DNA from: Streptomyces sp. CC0208
GTDB taxonomy: Bacteria; Actinomycetota; Actinomycetes; Streptomycetales; Streptomycetaceae
Length of the DNA stretch: 64,000 nucleotides
Direction of reading: 5' to 3'
Assembly: GCF_003443735.1 (NCBI RefSeq)
Contig: NZ_CP031969.1
Coordinates: 7,378,001 to 7,442,000, forward strand
Part shown: one piece after another, positions 35,694-43,436 of the stretch
Position numbering within the stretch: the stretch's first letter is position 1
Layout of the letters: each line of letters starts with the position of its first letter
The notes under the pieces: generated by a model
What the model saw: only the letters and a program-made list of their open reading frames with translations
Database searches by the model: none
What the model was told of the DNA's origin: nothing
Translations under genes and position numbers: made by a program

Positions 35694-36098
35694 GGAGGGT
35701 CGAAGGGGGGTGGCGGGGGTGTCTATCGGTGCCCGGGCGGCGGGGCGGGTGGGGTTCGGTGGGAGGGGTGTGATCGAGGTGCGGGCGGGGGCGGGGCGCG
35801 GGAGAACTGCGGGGGAGGGCGTAACGGGGGTTGGAGGGGGCGCGTGCTCAGGCCCGGGTGGCGGGTCGCGGCAGGGCCCGGGCGGACGCGGTCATGGCGC
35901 GGCGGTCCGGGGGGCGCCGGAGGGTCGCCGGCGAGGGTCGAAGGGGGCGGGCAGGGGGTGCGCGCAACGAACGCCCACCCTTCGGCGCGGAACGCAACGA
36001 TCTTGCGAGTGCGTGCAAGGTTGCTGCATTACGGCTGTGACCTCCGGGCTCGTAGGGTGCTTCGCTGTACTCACCTGCAACGACGAAGGAGTCAGCGC
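35694..36098. other. G-rich intergenic region upstream of the APC permease
   Basis: About 405 bases without a credible gene. The plus strand is strongly G-skewed with many runs of four to six G. GAGGGTCGAAGGGGG occurs exactly at 35695-35709 and 35933-35947, so part of the region may be a duplication. The last 140 bases hold CGCAAC/TTGC half sites and the permease ribosome binding site AAGGAG (36086-36091). Confidence 0.6.
35963..36024. promoter_or_regulatory. Array of GCAA/TTGC half sites, likely Lrp/AsnC operator
   Basis: CGCAACGA occurs at 35963-35970 and again at 35993-36000, 30 bases apart. Inverted partners follow: GCAA-CGATC-TTGC (35994-36006) and GCAA-GG-TTGC (36015-36024). Arrays of weak dyads are typical Lrp/AsnC targets, and an Lrp/AsnC gene lies just downstream of the permease. 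The same CGCAAC unit recurs upstream of davA. Confidence 0.5.
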
Positions 36099-37556
36099 GT
36101 GCTCGACCAAGGCGCACCCCCGCGACAGCGCACCCCACAGGCGACGGGGCTCGGCGCACGCCTCATGCGGCGCAAGCCGGTGGAACGCCTCGTCGCCGAG
36201 GGCGGCCAGGGCGAGGGAGGGGCCCTCAGGCGCTCGCTCGGACTGTGGCAGCTGACGATGATCAGCATCGGCGCCACCCTCGGCACCGGCATCTTCGTCG
36301 TCCTCGGTGAGGCGGTCCCCAAGGCCGGCCCGGCCGTCACCCTCTCCTTCGTGATCGCCGGCCTCACCGCCCTGTTCTCGGCCCTCTCCTACGCCGAGCT
36401 CGCGGGCACCATCCCGGTCGCCGGGTCCTCGTACTCGTACGCGTACGCAACCATGGGCGAACTGATCGCCTGGATCTGCGGCTGGTGCCTGGTCCTGGAG
36501 TACGGCGTCTCGGTCGCCGCCGTGGCCGTCGGCTGGGGCGAGTACCTCAACGAGCTGCTCGACGGGACCATCGGCGTCACCATCCCGGACGCACTGTCCG
36601 CCCCGCCCGGCGACGGCGGTGTCTTCAACCTGCCGGCGCTGATCGTCGTCCTCCTCGCGATGGCCTTCCTGCTCGGCGGCGCCCGCGAGTCGGCCCGCGC
36701 CAACACCGTCATGGTGGTCGTGAAGATGGCCGCGCTGGTGCTGTTCTGCGCGATCGGCGTCCAGGGCTTCCGCTCGGGCAACTACGAGCACTTCATGCCC
36801 CTCGGGATGGCGGGCGTCAGCGCGGCCGGTGCCACGCTCTTCTTCTCGTACATCGGCTTCGACGCCGCCTCCACCGCCGGCGAGGAGGCGAAGAACGCCC
36901 AGCGCGACCTGCCGCGGGCGATCATGCTGTCGCTGGTCATCGTGACCGCGCTGTACGTCCTGGTCGCGGCCGTCGCGGTGGGCGCGAAGCCCTGGCAGCA
37001 CTTCAACGACTCGGAGGCCGCGCTCGCCCAGATCATGCGCGAGGTCACCGGACAGAGCTTCTGGGGCACCCTGCTGGCGTTCTGCGCGGTCATCGCCATC
37101 GCGAGCGTCGTCCTGACCGTCCTCTACGGCCAGACGCGCATCCTCTTCGCGATGTCCCGGGACGGACTGGTGCCCAAGGTCTTCGCCCGGGTCCACCCGA
37201 AGACCGGCGCGCCCCGCGCCAACACGGTGATCGTGTCCCTGTTCTGCGGGGTGCTGGCCGCGGCGATCCCGCTCGGCCAGCTCGCCGACGCCACCAGCAT
37301 CGGCACGCTCTTCGCCTTCGCCCTGGTCAACATCGCCGTGGTCGTGCTGCGCCGGACCCGTCCCGACATGCCCCGCACCTTCCGCGTCCCGCTCTCGCCG
37401 GTCTTCCCGGCGCTCGGCTTCGGCTTCTGCGTGTGGATGATGGGCAGCCTGTCCACCGTCACCTGGGTGGTCTTCGGGGTCTGGATGGCCGTGGGACTCG
37501 TGTTCTACTTCGTATACGGCCATCGCCGTTCCCGACTCGCAACACCCGAAAGCTGA
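36099..37556 (+). CDS. APC-superfamily cationic/basic amino-acid permease
   Basis: A 485-residue inner-membrane transporter with about 12 helices. The first helix contains ISIGATLGTGIFVVLG, the conserved glycine-rich motif of cationic amino-acid transporters (YfnA/CAT type), followed by the ALSYAELAGTIPVAGSSYSYAY motif; FFSYIGFDAASTAGEEAKNAQRDLP is the conserved helix 6/8 segment. The GTG at 36099 has AAGGAG 7 bases upstream. An Lrp/AsnC gene begins 10 bases after the stop. The type and the regulatory link to davAB suggest basic amino acids such as lysine, by inference. Confidence 0.9.
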   Translation: MLDQGAPPRQRTPQATGLGARLMRRKPVERLVAEGGQGEGGALRRSLGLWQLTMISIGATLGTGIFVVLGEAVPKAGPAVTLSFVIAGLTALFSALSYAELAGTIPVAGSSYSYAYATMGELIAWICGWCLVLEYGVSVAAVAVGWGEYLNELLDGTIGVTIPDALSAPPGDGGVFNLPALIVVLLAMAFLLGGARESARANTVMVVVKMAALVLFCAIGVQGFRSGNYEHFMPLGMAGVSAAGATLFFSYIGFDAASTAGEEAKNAQRDLPRAIMLSLVIVTALYVLVAAVAVGAKPWQHFNDSEAALAQIMREVTGQSFWGTLLAFCAVIAIASVVLTVLYGQTRILFAMSRDGLVPKVFARVHPKTGAPRANTVIVSLFCGVLAAAIPLGQLADATSIGTLFAFALVNIAVVVLRRTRPDMPRTFRVPLSPVFPALGFGFCVWMMGSLSTVTWVVFGVWMAVGLVFYFVYGHRRSRLATPES

Positions 37557-37566
37557 TCCACCCACC

Positions 37567-38019
37567 GTGCTGAACGATCTCGACGAACGCATCGTGCACG
37601 CCCTCGCCGAGGACGCCCGCCGCTCCTACGCGGACATCGGGCAGATCGTCGGCCTGTCCGCGCCCGCCGTGAAACGGCGCGTGGACCGGCTGCGTGCCAC
37701 CGGGGCCATCACCGGATTCACCGTACGGGTGGACCCGGCGGCCCTCGGCTGGGAAACCGAGGGGTTCGTCGAGATCTACTGCCGGCGCAACACCTCGCCG
37801 GAGACCATCCAGCGGGGCCTGGAGCGCTACCAGGAGGTCGTGGCCGCCTCCACCGTCACCGGCGAGGCGGACGCGGTCGTGCAGGTCTTCGCCTCCGACA
37901 TGCGGCACTTCGAACGCGTCCTGGAGCGGATCGCGGGCGAGCCGTTCGTGGAGCGGACCAAGTCGGTTCTGGTCCTCTCGCCCCTGCTGCGCCGCTTCTC
38001 CTCGGGCTCGCCCACCTGA
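37567..38019 (+). CDS. Lrp/AsnC-family transcriptional regulator
   Basis: A 150-residue protein with an N-terminal HTH (LDERIVHALAEDARRSYADIGQIVGLSAPAVKRRV stretch, about 5-39) and the C-terminal RAM/ligand-binding ferredoxin-like domain (about 62-145, with VTGEADAVVQV). Such proteins sense amino acids and form octamers. GTG start 10 bases after the permease stop, so it is co-transcribed and very likely regulates the permease; the dyad array at 35963-36024 is the candidate target. Confidence 0.92.
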   Translation: MLNDLDERIVHALAEDARRSYADIGQIVGLSAPAVKRRVDRLRATGAITGFTVRVDPAALGWETEGFVEIYCRRNTSPETIQRGLERYQEVVAASTVTGEADAVVQVFASDMRHFERVLERIAGEPFVERTKSVLVLSPLLRRFSSGSPT

Positions 38020-38055
38020 CGTCCGCCTGGCGTCTGCTTGGAGACCACCCGGCGT

Positions 38056-38514
38056 CTATCCGACATCCTCGGCGCTGCGCCGGACCGTCGCGAGGAGCCG
38101 TCGTACGGAGAGCGCGTGCCCGCCCGTGCCGATCACGAGCAGCCGGTAGAGGGTGCCGAACGGACCCGGGAACCGTGCCCGGGTCTCGGCCCGCAGTCGG
38201 GTCCGACCGGGGCCGGCCCTGTCGAGGCGGAAGACCAGGGCGTACGTCGAGAAGTAGTGGCGGCCCACCAGGACGAGCTCCCGGCCCGGGGCGGCGGACT
38301 GCACATGGAAGCCGGGGTAGGCCGAGCCCTTCGCCAGGGGGCGCGGTCCGGCGGCCGTGCGGTCCGGGCAGCCCACCAGACGGGCGTATCCGGCGAGGCG
38401 TCCCTCGGAGAAGGAGCGGTCCAGAACCTCGCCGACGCTCTGCCACACGGCGTGGGCGTCCGCCGCCACGAACTGCGTGTGCTCGTCCACGTGCGGGAGG
38501 CTGCTGATCTCCAT
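38056..38514 (-). CDS. SRPBCC/DUF2867-like protein, function unknown
   Basis: A 152-residue soluble protein starting MEISSLPHVDEHTQF, with an alternating beta pattern (LVLVGRHYFSTYALVFRLD, TRLRAETRARFPG) and a C-terminal FGTLYRLLVIGTGGHALSVRRLL helix, resembling the helix-grip (SRPBCC) or DUF2867 families. The start lies 11 bases after the GntR gene's stop on the same strand, so the two are co-transcribed. No catalytic motif is visible. Confidence 0.75.
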   Translation of the reverse strand: MEISSLPHVDEHTQFVAADAHAVWQSVGEVLDRSFSEGRLAGYARLVGCPDRTAAGPRPLAKGSAYPGFHVQSAAPGRELVLVGRHYFSTYALVFRLDRAGPGRTRLRAETRARFPGPFGTLYRLLVIGTGGHALSVRRLLATVRRSAEDVG

Positions 38515-38525
38515 GAGGGACTCCT

Positions 38526-39266
38526 TCAGTCGGCGGTCTTCCTGGCCAGCGCATTGTTCCCGATCGAGTTGTGCACGCTGAAACTCACCGCGTCCGAACG
38601 GTAGCGGTCGTCCGACCACTCCACCGGTCGGCCCTCACGGGTCGTGGTCACCCGCCGGACCCTCAGGAGCGGGCTGGTCCGGCGGACGCCCAGCAGCTCC
38701 GCGTCCCGCGCCCCCGCGGCCACCGCGTCGATGACGTGCTCCCCGTAGGCGAACACCAACCCCGTGTCGTCGTACAGGCGTTGGGTGACCGAGGGGCACT
38801 CGGGCTCGATGGCCTCGACGGTCGGGGAGATCCAGTCGGCGTACACCGTCCGCTCCAGCAACACCGGTTCGCCGTCCAGGCCGCGCACCCGCAGGACGTG
38901 CAACACCGGTGTCCCGACGGCAAGTTGGAGGCGTACCGAGTCCTCCTTGGTGGCCGGACGGTACTCCTGTGCGACCACCTGGCCCGTCGCCGCACGCCCC
39001 ATCGCCCGGGCCCACTCGGCGAAGCTCCGCAGTTCGGCGAAGCTCTGACTGCGGCGGCTGGCGAGGACCACGCGGCGGGCGCCCTGGCGGGAGCCGATGA
39101 GCCCCTCGGCCGTCAGCGCCGCGACCGCCTGGCGGATCGTGCCGCGTGAGACGCCGTAGTGGGCCGCGAGGTCCGTCTCCGCGGGCAGCAGACTGCCGAC
39201 GGTGTACTCCTCGCGGTCGATCGCCCGGCGCAGTTCGTCGGCGATCTCCTCGTGTCGCGCCCCCAT
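38526..39266 (-). CDS. GntR-family regulator, HutC/UTRA subfamily
   Basis: A 246-residue protein: winged helix at about 5-70 (PAETDLAAHYGVSRGTIRQAVAALTAEGLI) and a UTRA effector domain at about 90-238 (VLHVLRVRGLDGEPVLLERTVY). ATG 39266 is preceded by AGAGGGGAAGC. It is divergent from an ABC importer operon with 226 bases between them, where a 7-bp dyad of HutC type is present; so it is the likely repressor of that operon. HutC-type proteins include PhnF, a phosphonate/phosphate regulator, which agrees with the phosphatase at the operon's end. Confidence 0.92.
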   Translation of the reverse strand: MGARHEEIADELRRAIDREEYTVGSLLPAETDLAAHYGVSRGTIRQAVAALTAEGLIGSRQGARRVVLASRRSQSFAELRSFAEWARAMGRAATGQVVAQEYRPATKEDSVRLQLAVGTPVLHVLRVRGLDGEPVLLERTVYADWISPTVEAIEPECPSVTQRLYDDTGLVFAYGEHVIDAVAAGARDAELLGVRRTSPLLRVRRVTTTREGRPVEWSDDRYRSDAVSFSVHNSIGNNALARKTAD

Positions 39267-39417
39267 GCTTCCCCTCTGAGTCGGTGGCTGTGCACAGCGT
39301 GACCAGCGTAGTCGACCTCGCGGTCGGCCCGGAGAAGTCCTGATTGTGTGGGAATTCAAGGGCAAGCGTTTCGCCAGTGTTTACGAACAGGACACCAGCG
39401 GCAGCCTTACTGAGGCC

Positions 39418-39435
39418 AACTTGTTCAGACAAGTT
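39418..39435. promoter_or_regulatory. Putative GntR operator upstream of the ABC importer
   Basis: AACTTGTTCAGACAAGTT is a perfect 7-bp inverted repeat with a 4-base spacer, of the TTGT...ACAA kind bound by HutC-subfamily regulators. It lies 58 bases upstream of the lipoprotein start and close to where a promoter would be. Confidence 0.6.
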
Positions 39436-39492
39436 CTCTCGCTTCTGAGTCCCGTTCGACTCCTGCACCCTCGCGCGTCCCCTGGAGAAGCC

Positions 39493-40647
39493 GTGACCGT
39501 GTCCCTGCCGAGAACCGCCGCCGCCGGTGTTCTCGCCACCCTCGCCGCCCTCGCCCTGAGCGCCTGTGGCGCCGCCCCCGACACCGCGTCGACCACCGCT
39601 GACGGCAAGAACGCCGCCACCGCCACCTCCGCCGCCGACTTCGGCGGCATGGACAAGCTGGTCGCCGCGGCCAAGAAGGAGGGCACGCTCAACGCCATCG
39701 CGCTGCCCCGCGACTGGGCCAACTACGGCGCCCTCATCGACGGCTTCCAGAAGAAGTACGGCATCAAGATCTCCGTCGAGAACCCCGACGGCTCCAGCCA
39801 GGACGAGATCAACGCCGTGACCTCGCGCAAGGGACAGAACCGGGCGCCCGACGTCCTCGACCTCGGCAGCTCCTTCGCGATCAGCGCCGCCCAGCAGGGC
39901 CTGCTCGCGCCCTACAAGGTGGCCTCGTACGACGACATCCCGACAGGGCAGAAGGACGCGCAGGCCCGCTGGTACAACGACTACGGCGGCTACATCTCCA
40001 TCGGCTGCGACGCCAAGCGCGTCAAGACCTGCCCCACCACCTTCGCCGACCTCCTCAAGCCGCAGTACAAGGGCCAGGTCGCCCTCAACGGCAACCCCAC
40101 CAAGTCCGGTTCGGCCTTCGGCGGGGTCTACGCGGCCGCGCTCGCGAACGGCGGCTCCTTCGACGACATCCAGCCCGGCCTCGACTTCTTCGCCAAGCTG
40201 AAAAAGAACGGCAACTACACGCCCGTCGAGTCGACCCCGGCCACCGTCGAGAAGGGCGAGACGCCGATCAGCATCGACTGGGACTACCTGAACGCCGGGT
40301 ACGCCGACGAGTTCAAGTCCAAGGGCGTCGACTGGAAGGTCACGGTCCCGAGCGACGGCCAGTTCTCGCAGTACTACTCCCAGGCCGTCAACAAGGGCGC
40401 CCCGCACCCCGCGGCCGCTCGCCTGTGGCAGGAGTACCTCTACAGCGCCGAGGGCCAGAACCTCTGGCTGGGGGGCTACGCCCGCCCGGCCCTGATGACC
40501 GCCATGGACAAGGCCGGCACCCTCGACAAGGCCGCCGCGGCCAAGCTGCCCGAGGTCACCGGAACGCCCAAGTTCCCGACCGAGGCCCAGCAGGACAAGG
40601 CCAAGACGGTCCTCGGACAGGGCTGGGCGAAGGCCGTCTCCGGATGA
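39493..40647 (+). CDS. ABC transporter substrate-binding lipoprotein (PhnS/AfuA-like)
   Basis: A 384-residue exported lipoprotein: signal peptide with lipobox LSAC (Cys about residue 25), a Thr/Ala-rich spacer, then a type II periplasmic-binding fold (LVAAAKKEGTLNAIALPRDWANYGALIDGFQKKYGI) of the Fe(III)/thiamine/phosphonate/sugar-phosphate cluster. The GTG at 39493 is chosen for TGGAGAAG upstream and a proper signal peptide; an earlier ATG would place 49 extra residues before it. First gene of a five-gene operon; its stop overlaps the first permease. Confidence 0.92.
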   Translation: MTVSLPRTAAAGVLATLAALALSACGAAPDTASTTADGKNAATATSAADFGGMDKLVAAAKKEGTLNAIALPRDWANYGALIDGFQKKYGIKISVENPDGSSQDEINAVTSRKGQNRAPDVLDLGSSFAISAAQQGLLAPYKVASYDDIPTGQKDAQARWYNDYGGYISIGCDAKRVKTCPTTFADLLKPQYKGQVALNGNPTKSGSAFGGVYAAALANGGSFDDIQPGLDFFAKLKKNGNYTPVESTPATVEKGETPISIDWDYLNAGYADEFKSKGVDWKVTVPSDGQFSQYYSQAVNKGAPHPAAARLWQEYLYSAEGQNLWLGGYARPALMTAMDKAGTLDKAAAAKLPEVTGTPKFPTEAQQDKAKTVLGQGWAKAVSG

Positions 40648-41540
40648 CGGCCACTGCCGTACGGGTGGACACGGCGCCCGCCGCTCGCACCAAGCGGCGG
40701 CGCCGGTCCCTCGGCTGGGTCGCGGTCGTCCCGCTGCTCGCGTTCGTCGCGGTCGCCTTCGGGCTGCCCGCGCTCGCCATGCTCGACGGCGCCTTCACCG
40801 CCAAGGACCCGGCCACCGGGGCGACTTCGTACACCCTCGACAACCTGACCACCTCCCTCAAGGGTGCGTATCTCACCGCGCTGCTCGGCAGCGTGAAGCT
40901 GTCCGCGGTGTCCGCCGCGCTCGGCACTCTGGTCGGACTGCCGCTCGCCCAGGCCGTGGTGTCCTCCCGCTTCCGCGCCCTGCGCGAGGCCGTGCTCACC
41001 GCGTCCGGGGTGCTCGCCAACTTCGGCGGCGTCCCGCTGGCCTTCGCCTTCGTCGCCACCCTCGGCAACGCCGGTGTGCTGACCCGCCACTTCGGCCTCA
41101 CCGACAAGGGCTGGGACCTCTACAGCTTCTGGGGCCTGGTCATCGTCTACCTGTACTTCCTGATCCCGCTCATGGTCCTCACCGTCACCCCCGCCCTGGA
41201 CGGGCTGCGCGTCCAGTGGCGCGAGGCCGCGCAGAACAACGGGGCGACGGGCGTGCAGTACTGGCGGTTCGTCGCCCTGCCCGTCCTGCTGCCCACGCTG
41301 CTCGGCGGATTCGTGCTGCTCTTCGGCAGTGCCTTCGCCGCGTACGCCACCGCCGCCGCGATGGTGGGCAGCTCGATCCCGCTGGTCACCCTCCAGATAG
41401 CCGACGCGATCTCCGGCAACGTGCTCGTCGGCCAGGAGAACGTGGCGCTCGCCCTCAGCCTCGACATGGTCCTGGTCGCGGGCCTGGTCATGGCCGTGTA
41501 CCTGCCCCTTCAGCGAAGGAGCGCCCGATGGCTCGCCTGA
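40644..41540 (+). CDS. ABC transporter permease 1
   Basis: A 298-residue membrane protein with six predicted helices and the EAA loop near residue 195 (REAAQNNGATGVQYWRFVALPVLLP), which contacts the ATPase. It resembles the PotB/PhnU-type permeases. ATGA overlap with the binding protein; its end overlaps the second permease by 13 bases, indicating tight coupling and heterodimer formation. Confidence 0.92.
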   Translation: MTATAVRVDTAPAARTKRRRRSLGWVAVVPLLAFVAVAFGLPALAMLDGAFTAKDPATGATSYTLDNLTTSLKGAYLTALLGSVKLSAVSAALGTLVGLPLAQAVVSSRFRALREAVLTASGVLANFGGVPLAFAFVATLGNAGVLTRHFGLTDKGWDLYSFWGLVIVYLYFLIPLMVLTVTPALDGLRVQWREAAQNNGATGVQYWRFVALPVLLPTLLGGFVLLFGSAFAAYATAAAMVGSSIPLVTLQIADAISGNVLVGQENVALALSLDMVLVAGLVMAVYLPLQRRSARWLA

Positions 41541-42340
41541 ACCTGTGGCGGTGGGGCGTGCTCGGCCTCGCCGGGCTGTACTTCCTGGTGCCGCTCGCCG
41601 CGTCCGTCGTCTTCACCGTCGACGTGCCGGGCCAGGGGATCACCTTCGACGCCTACACCCAGATCTTCTCCACGGACGGATTCGTCTCCGCCCTGCTGCT
41701 CTCGCTGGAACTCGCCCTCGCCACCATCGCCGTCGTGCTGCTGCTGATGGTGCCCGCCATGGTCGCGCTGCGGCTGGGCGCGCCCCGGCTCAGGCCGGTC
41801 GTCGAGGTGGTGTGCTCGCTGCCGCTGGTCGTCCCGCCGATCGCCTTCGTCGCGGGTATCGGCACGGTCCTCAAGTGGGGGCCCGACCACCTCTCCCGCA
41901 CCCCGCTGTTCGAGACCTTCGTGGCGATCCAGAACCCCGACTTCCCCTTCGTCCTGGTCCTGGCCTACGTGGTGATGGCGCTGCCCTTCGTCTACCGGGC
42001 CCTGGACGCGGGACTGCGCGCGGTCGACGTCCGCACCCTCGTCGAGGCCGCCCGCAGCTGCGGTGCCGGCTGGCCGCAGGCCCTCGTCCAGGCCGTACTG
42101 CCCAATCTGCGCGGCGCCCTCCTCAACGCCTCCTTCCTCACCCTGGCCCTGGTGCTCGGCGAGTTCACCGTGGCCCAACTGCTGGGCTTCAGGCCGTTCG
42201 CCGTGTGGATCGTCAACGTCAGCGGCTCGCAGGCCCAGTTGTCCGTCGCCGTGTCCGTGCTCAGCCTGCTCGTGACGTGGGTGCTGCTCCTCGTCCTGGC
42301 CGGCTTCGGCGGCCGTACCCGTCCTACCTCCCGGGGATGA
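41528..42340 (+). CDS. ABC transporter permease 2
   Basis: A 270-residue membrane protein with six helices and an EAA loop (VEAARSCGAGWPQALVQAVLPNLRG, about residue 178), the PotC/PhnV-like partner of the preceding permease. ATG at 41528 lies within the end of permease 1. Followed 3 bases later by the ATPase gene. Confidence 0.92.
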   Translation: MARLNLWRWGVLGLAGLYFLVPLAASVVFTVDVPGQGITFDAYTQIFSTDGFVSALLLSLELALATIAVVLLLMVPAMVALRLGAPRLRPVVEVVCSLPLVVPPIAFVAGIGTVLKWGPDHLSRTPLFETFVAIQNPDFPFVLVLAYVVMALPFVYRALDAGLRAVDVRTLVEAARSCGAGWPQALVQAVLPNLRGALLNASFLTLALVLGEFTVAQLLGFRPFAVWIVNVSGSQAQLSVAVSVLSLLVTWVLLLVLAGFGGRTRPTSRG

Positions 42341-42343
42341 CCC

Positions 42344-43393
42344 ATGCCTGAAACAGCTGCAACCGTAGAATTCCGGGGACTCAGGCGGGAGTTCGGCCCG
42401 ACCGTCGCCCTCGACGGACTCGACCTGAGCGTCGAGCCCGGTGAACTGCTGGCCCTGCTCGGCCCGTCCGGCTGCGGCAAGACCACCGCCCTGCGCATGC
42501 TCGCCGGCTTCGAGCACCCCGACGCCGGCGAGGTGCTGGTGGACGGCGAGGACGTGACCCGAGTGCCGGCCCACCGCCGGGACGCCGGGATGGTCTTCCA
42601 GTCGTACAGCCTCTTCCCGCATCTCGACACGCTTGACAACGTGGCCTTCGGACTGCGGATGCGCAAGGTGCGCACGTCCGAACGGCGGGCCAGGGCCGCC
42701 GAGTTGCTGGAACTCGTCGGGCTAGCCGACAAGGGCGGCCGGTTCCCGCACCAGCTCTCCGGCGGCCAGCAGCAGCGGGTCGCGCTGGCCCGCGCGCTCG
42801 CCCTGCGCCCGCGTGTGCTGCTCCTCGACGAGCCCCTGTCGGCACTGGACGCCAAGGTGCGGCTCAGCCTCCGCGAGGAGATCCGGCGGCTCCAGCAGGA
42901 GCTCGGCATCACCACCCTGTTCGTCACCCACGACCAGGAGGAGGCCCTGTCCATGGCGGACCGGGTCGCCGTGATGCACGCCGGCCGGCTCGAACAGTGC
43001 GCGCCGCCCAGCGAGTTGTACGGCCGTCCCGCGACCCCCTTCGTCGCCGAGTTCGTCGGCACGATGAGCCGTATCCCGGGACGTCTCGCCGACGGCACGG
43101 TCGACGTGCTCGGGCAGCGGCTGCCGGTCGACGGCCCGGTGCCGTCCGCCACCGAGGTCGACGTGCTGGTGCGTCCTGAGGCCGTGCGGGTGCGGCCCGA
43201 GGCCGACGGGAAGTCCCGCGTGGTCGCCACGTCCTTCCTGGGCGCGGCCGTCCGCGTCACCGTCCGGCTCGCCGACGGCACCGAGGTCAAGGCCGACCTG
43301 GCCGCGCACGAGGCCGCCGAGCTCACCGCCGGCGCCGTGGTGAGCGTGTCGCTGCCCGAGCGGCCGGTGCTGGTGGTGGAACGCACCCGCTGA
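42344..43393 (+). CDS. ABC transporter ATP-binding protein (PotA/FbpC/PhnT type)
   Basis: A 349-residue ATPase with Walker A GPSGCGKTT (about 41-49), Q loop VFQSYSLFPH, signature LSGGQQQRVALARAL, Walker B VLLLDEPLSALD and the switch His in FVTHDQEEA, followed by a TOBE domain (about 235-345) that commonly senses substrate. All catalytic residues are intact. Fourth gene of the importer operon. Confidence 0.94.
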   Translation: MPETAATVEFRGLRREFGPTVALDGLDLSVEPGELLALLGPSGCGKTTALRMLAGFEHPDAGEVLVDGEDVTRVPAHRRDAGMVFQSYSLFPHLDTLDNVAFGLRMRKVRTSERRARAAELLELVGLADKGGRFPHQLSGGQQQRVALARALALRPRVLLLDEPLSALDAKVRLSLREEIRRLQQELGITTLFVTHDQEEALSMADRVAVMHAGRLEQCAPPSELYGRPATPFVAEFVGTMSRIPGRLADGTVDVLGQRLPVDGPVPSATEVDVLVRPEAVRVRPEADGKSRVVATSFLGAAVRVTVRLADGTEVKADLAAHEAAELTAGAVVSVSLPERPVLVVERTR

Positions 43394-43436
43394 CCGCCGT
43401 ACGACCGCTGATTCCCCCCACACGAAAGAGATCACC

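Noticed and set aside
39493-43393. Importer as an iron(III) transporter
   Set aside because: The binding protein belongs to the broad Fe/thiamine/phosphonate/sugar-phosphate cluster, but the phosphatase-phosphodiesterase gene and HutC/PhnF-type regulator favour an organophosphate; no iron-box-like site was seen. Not excluded.
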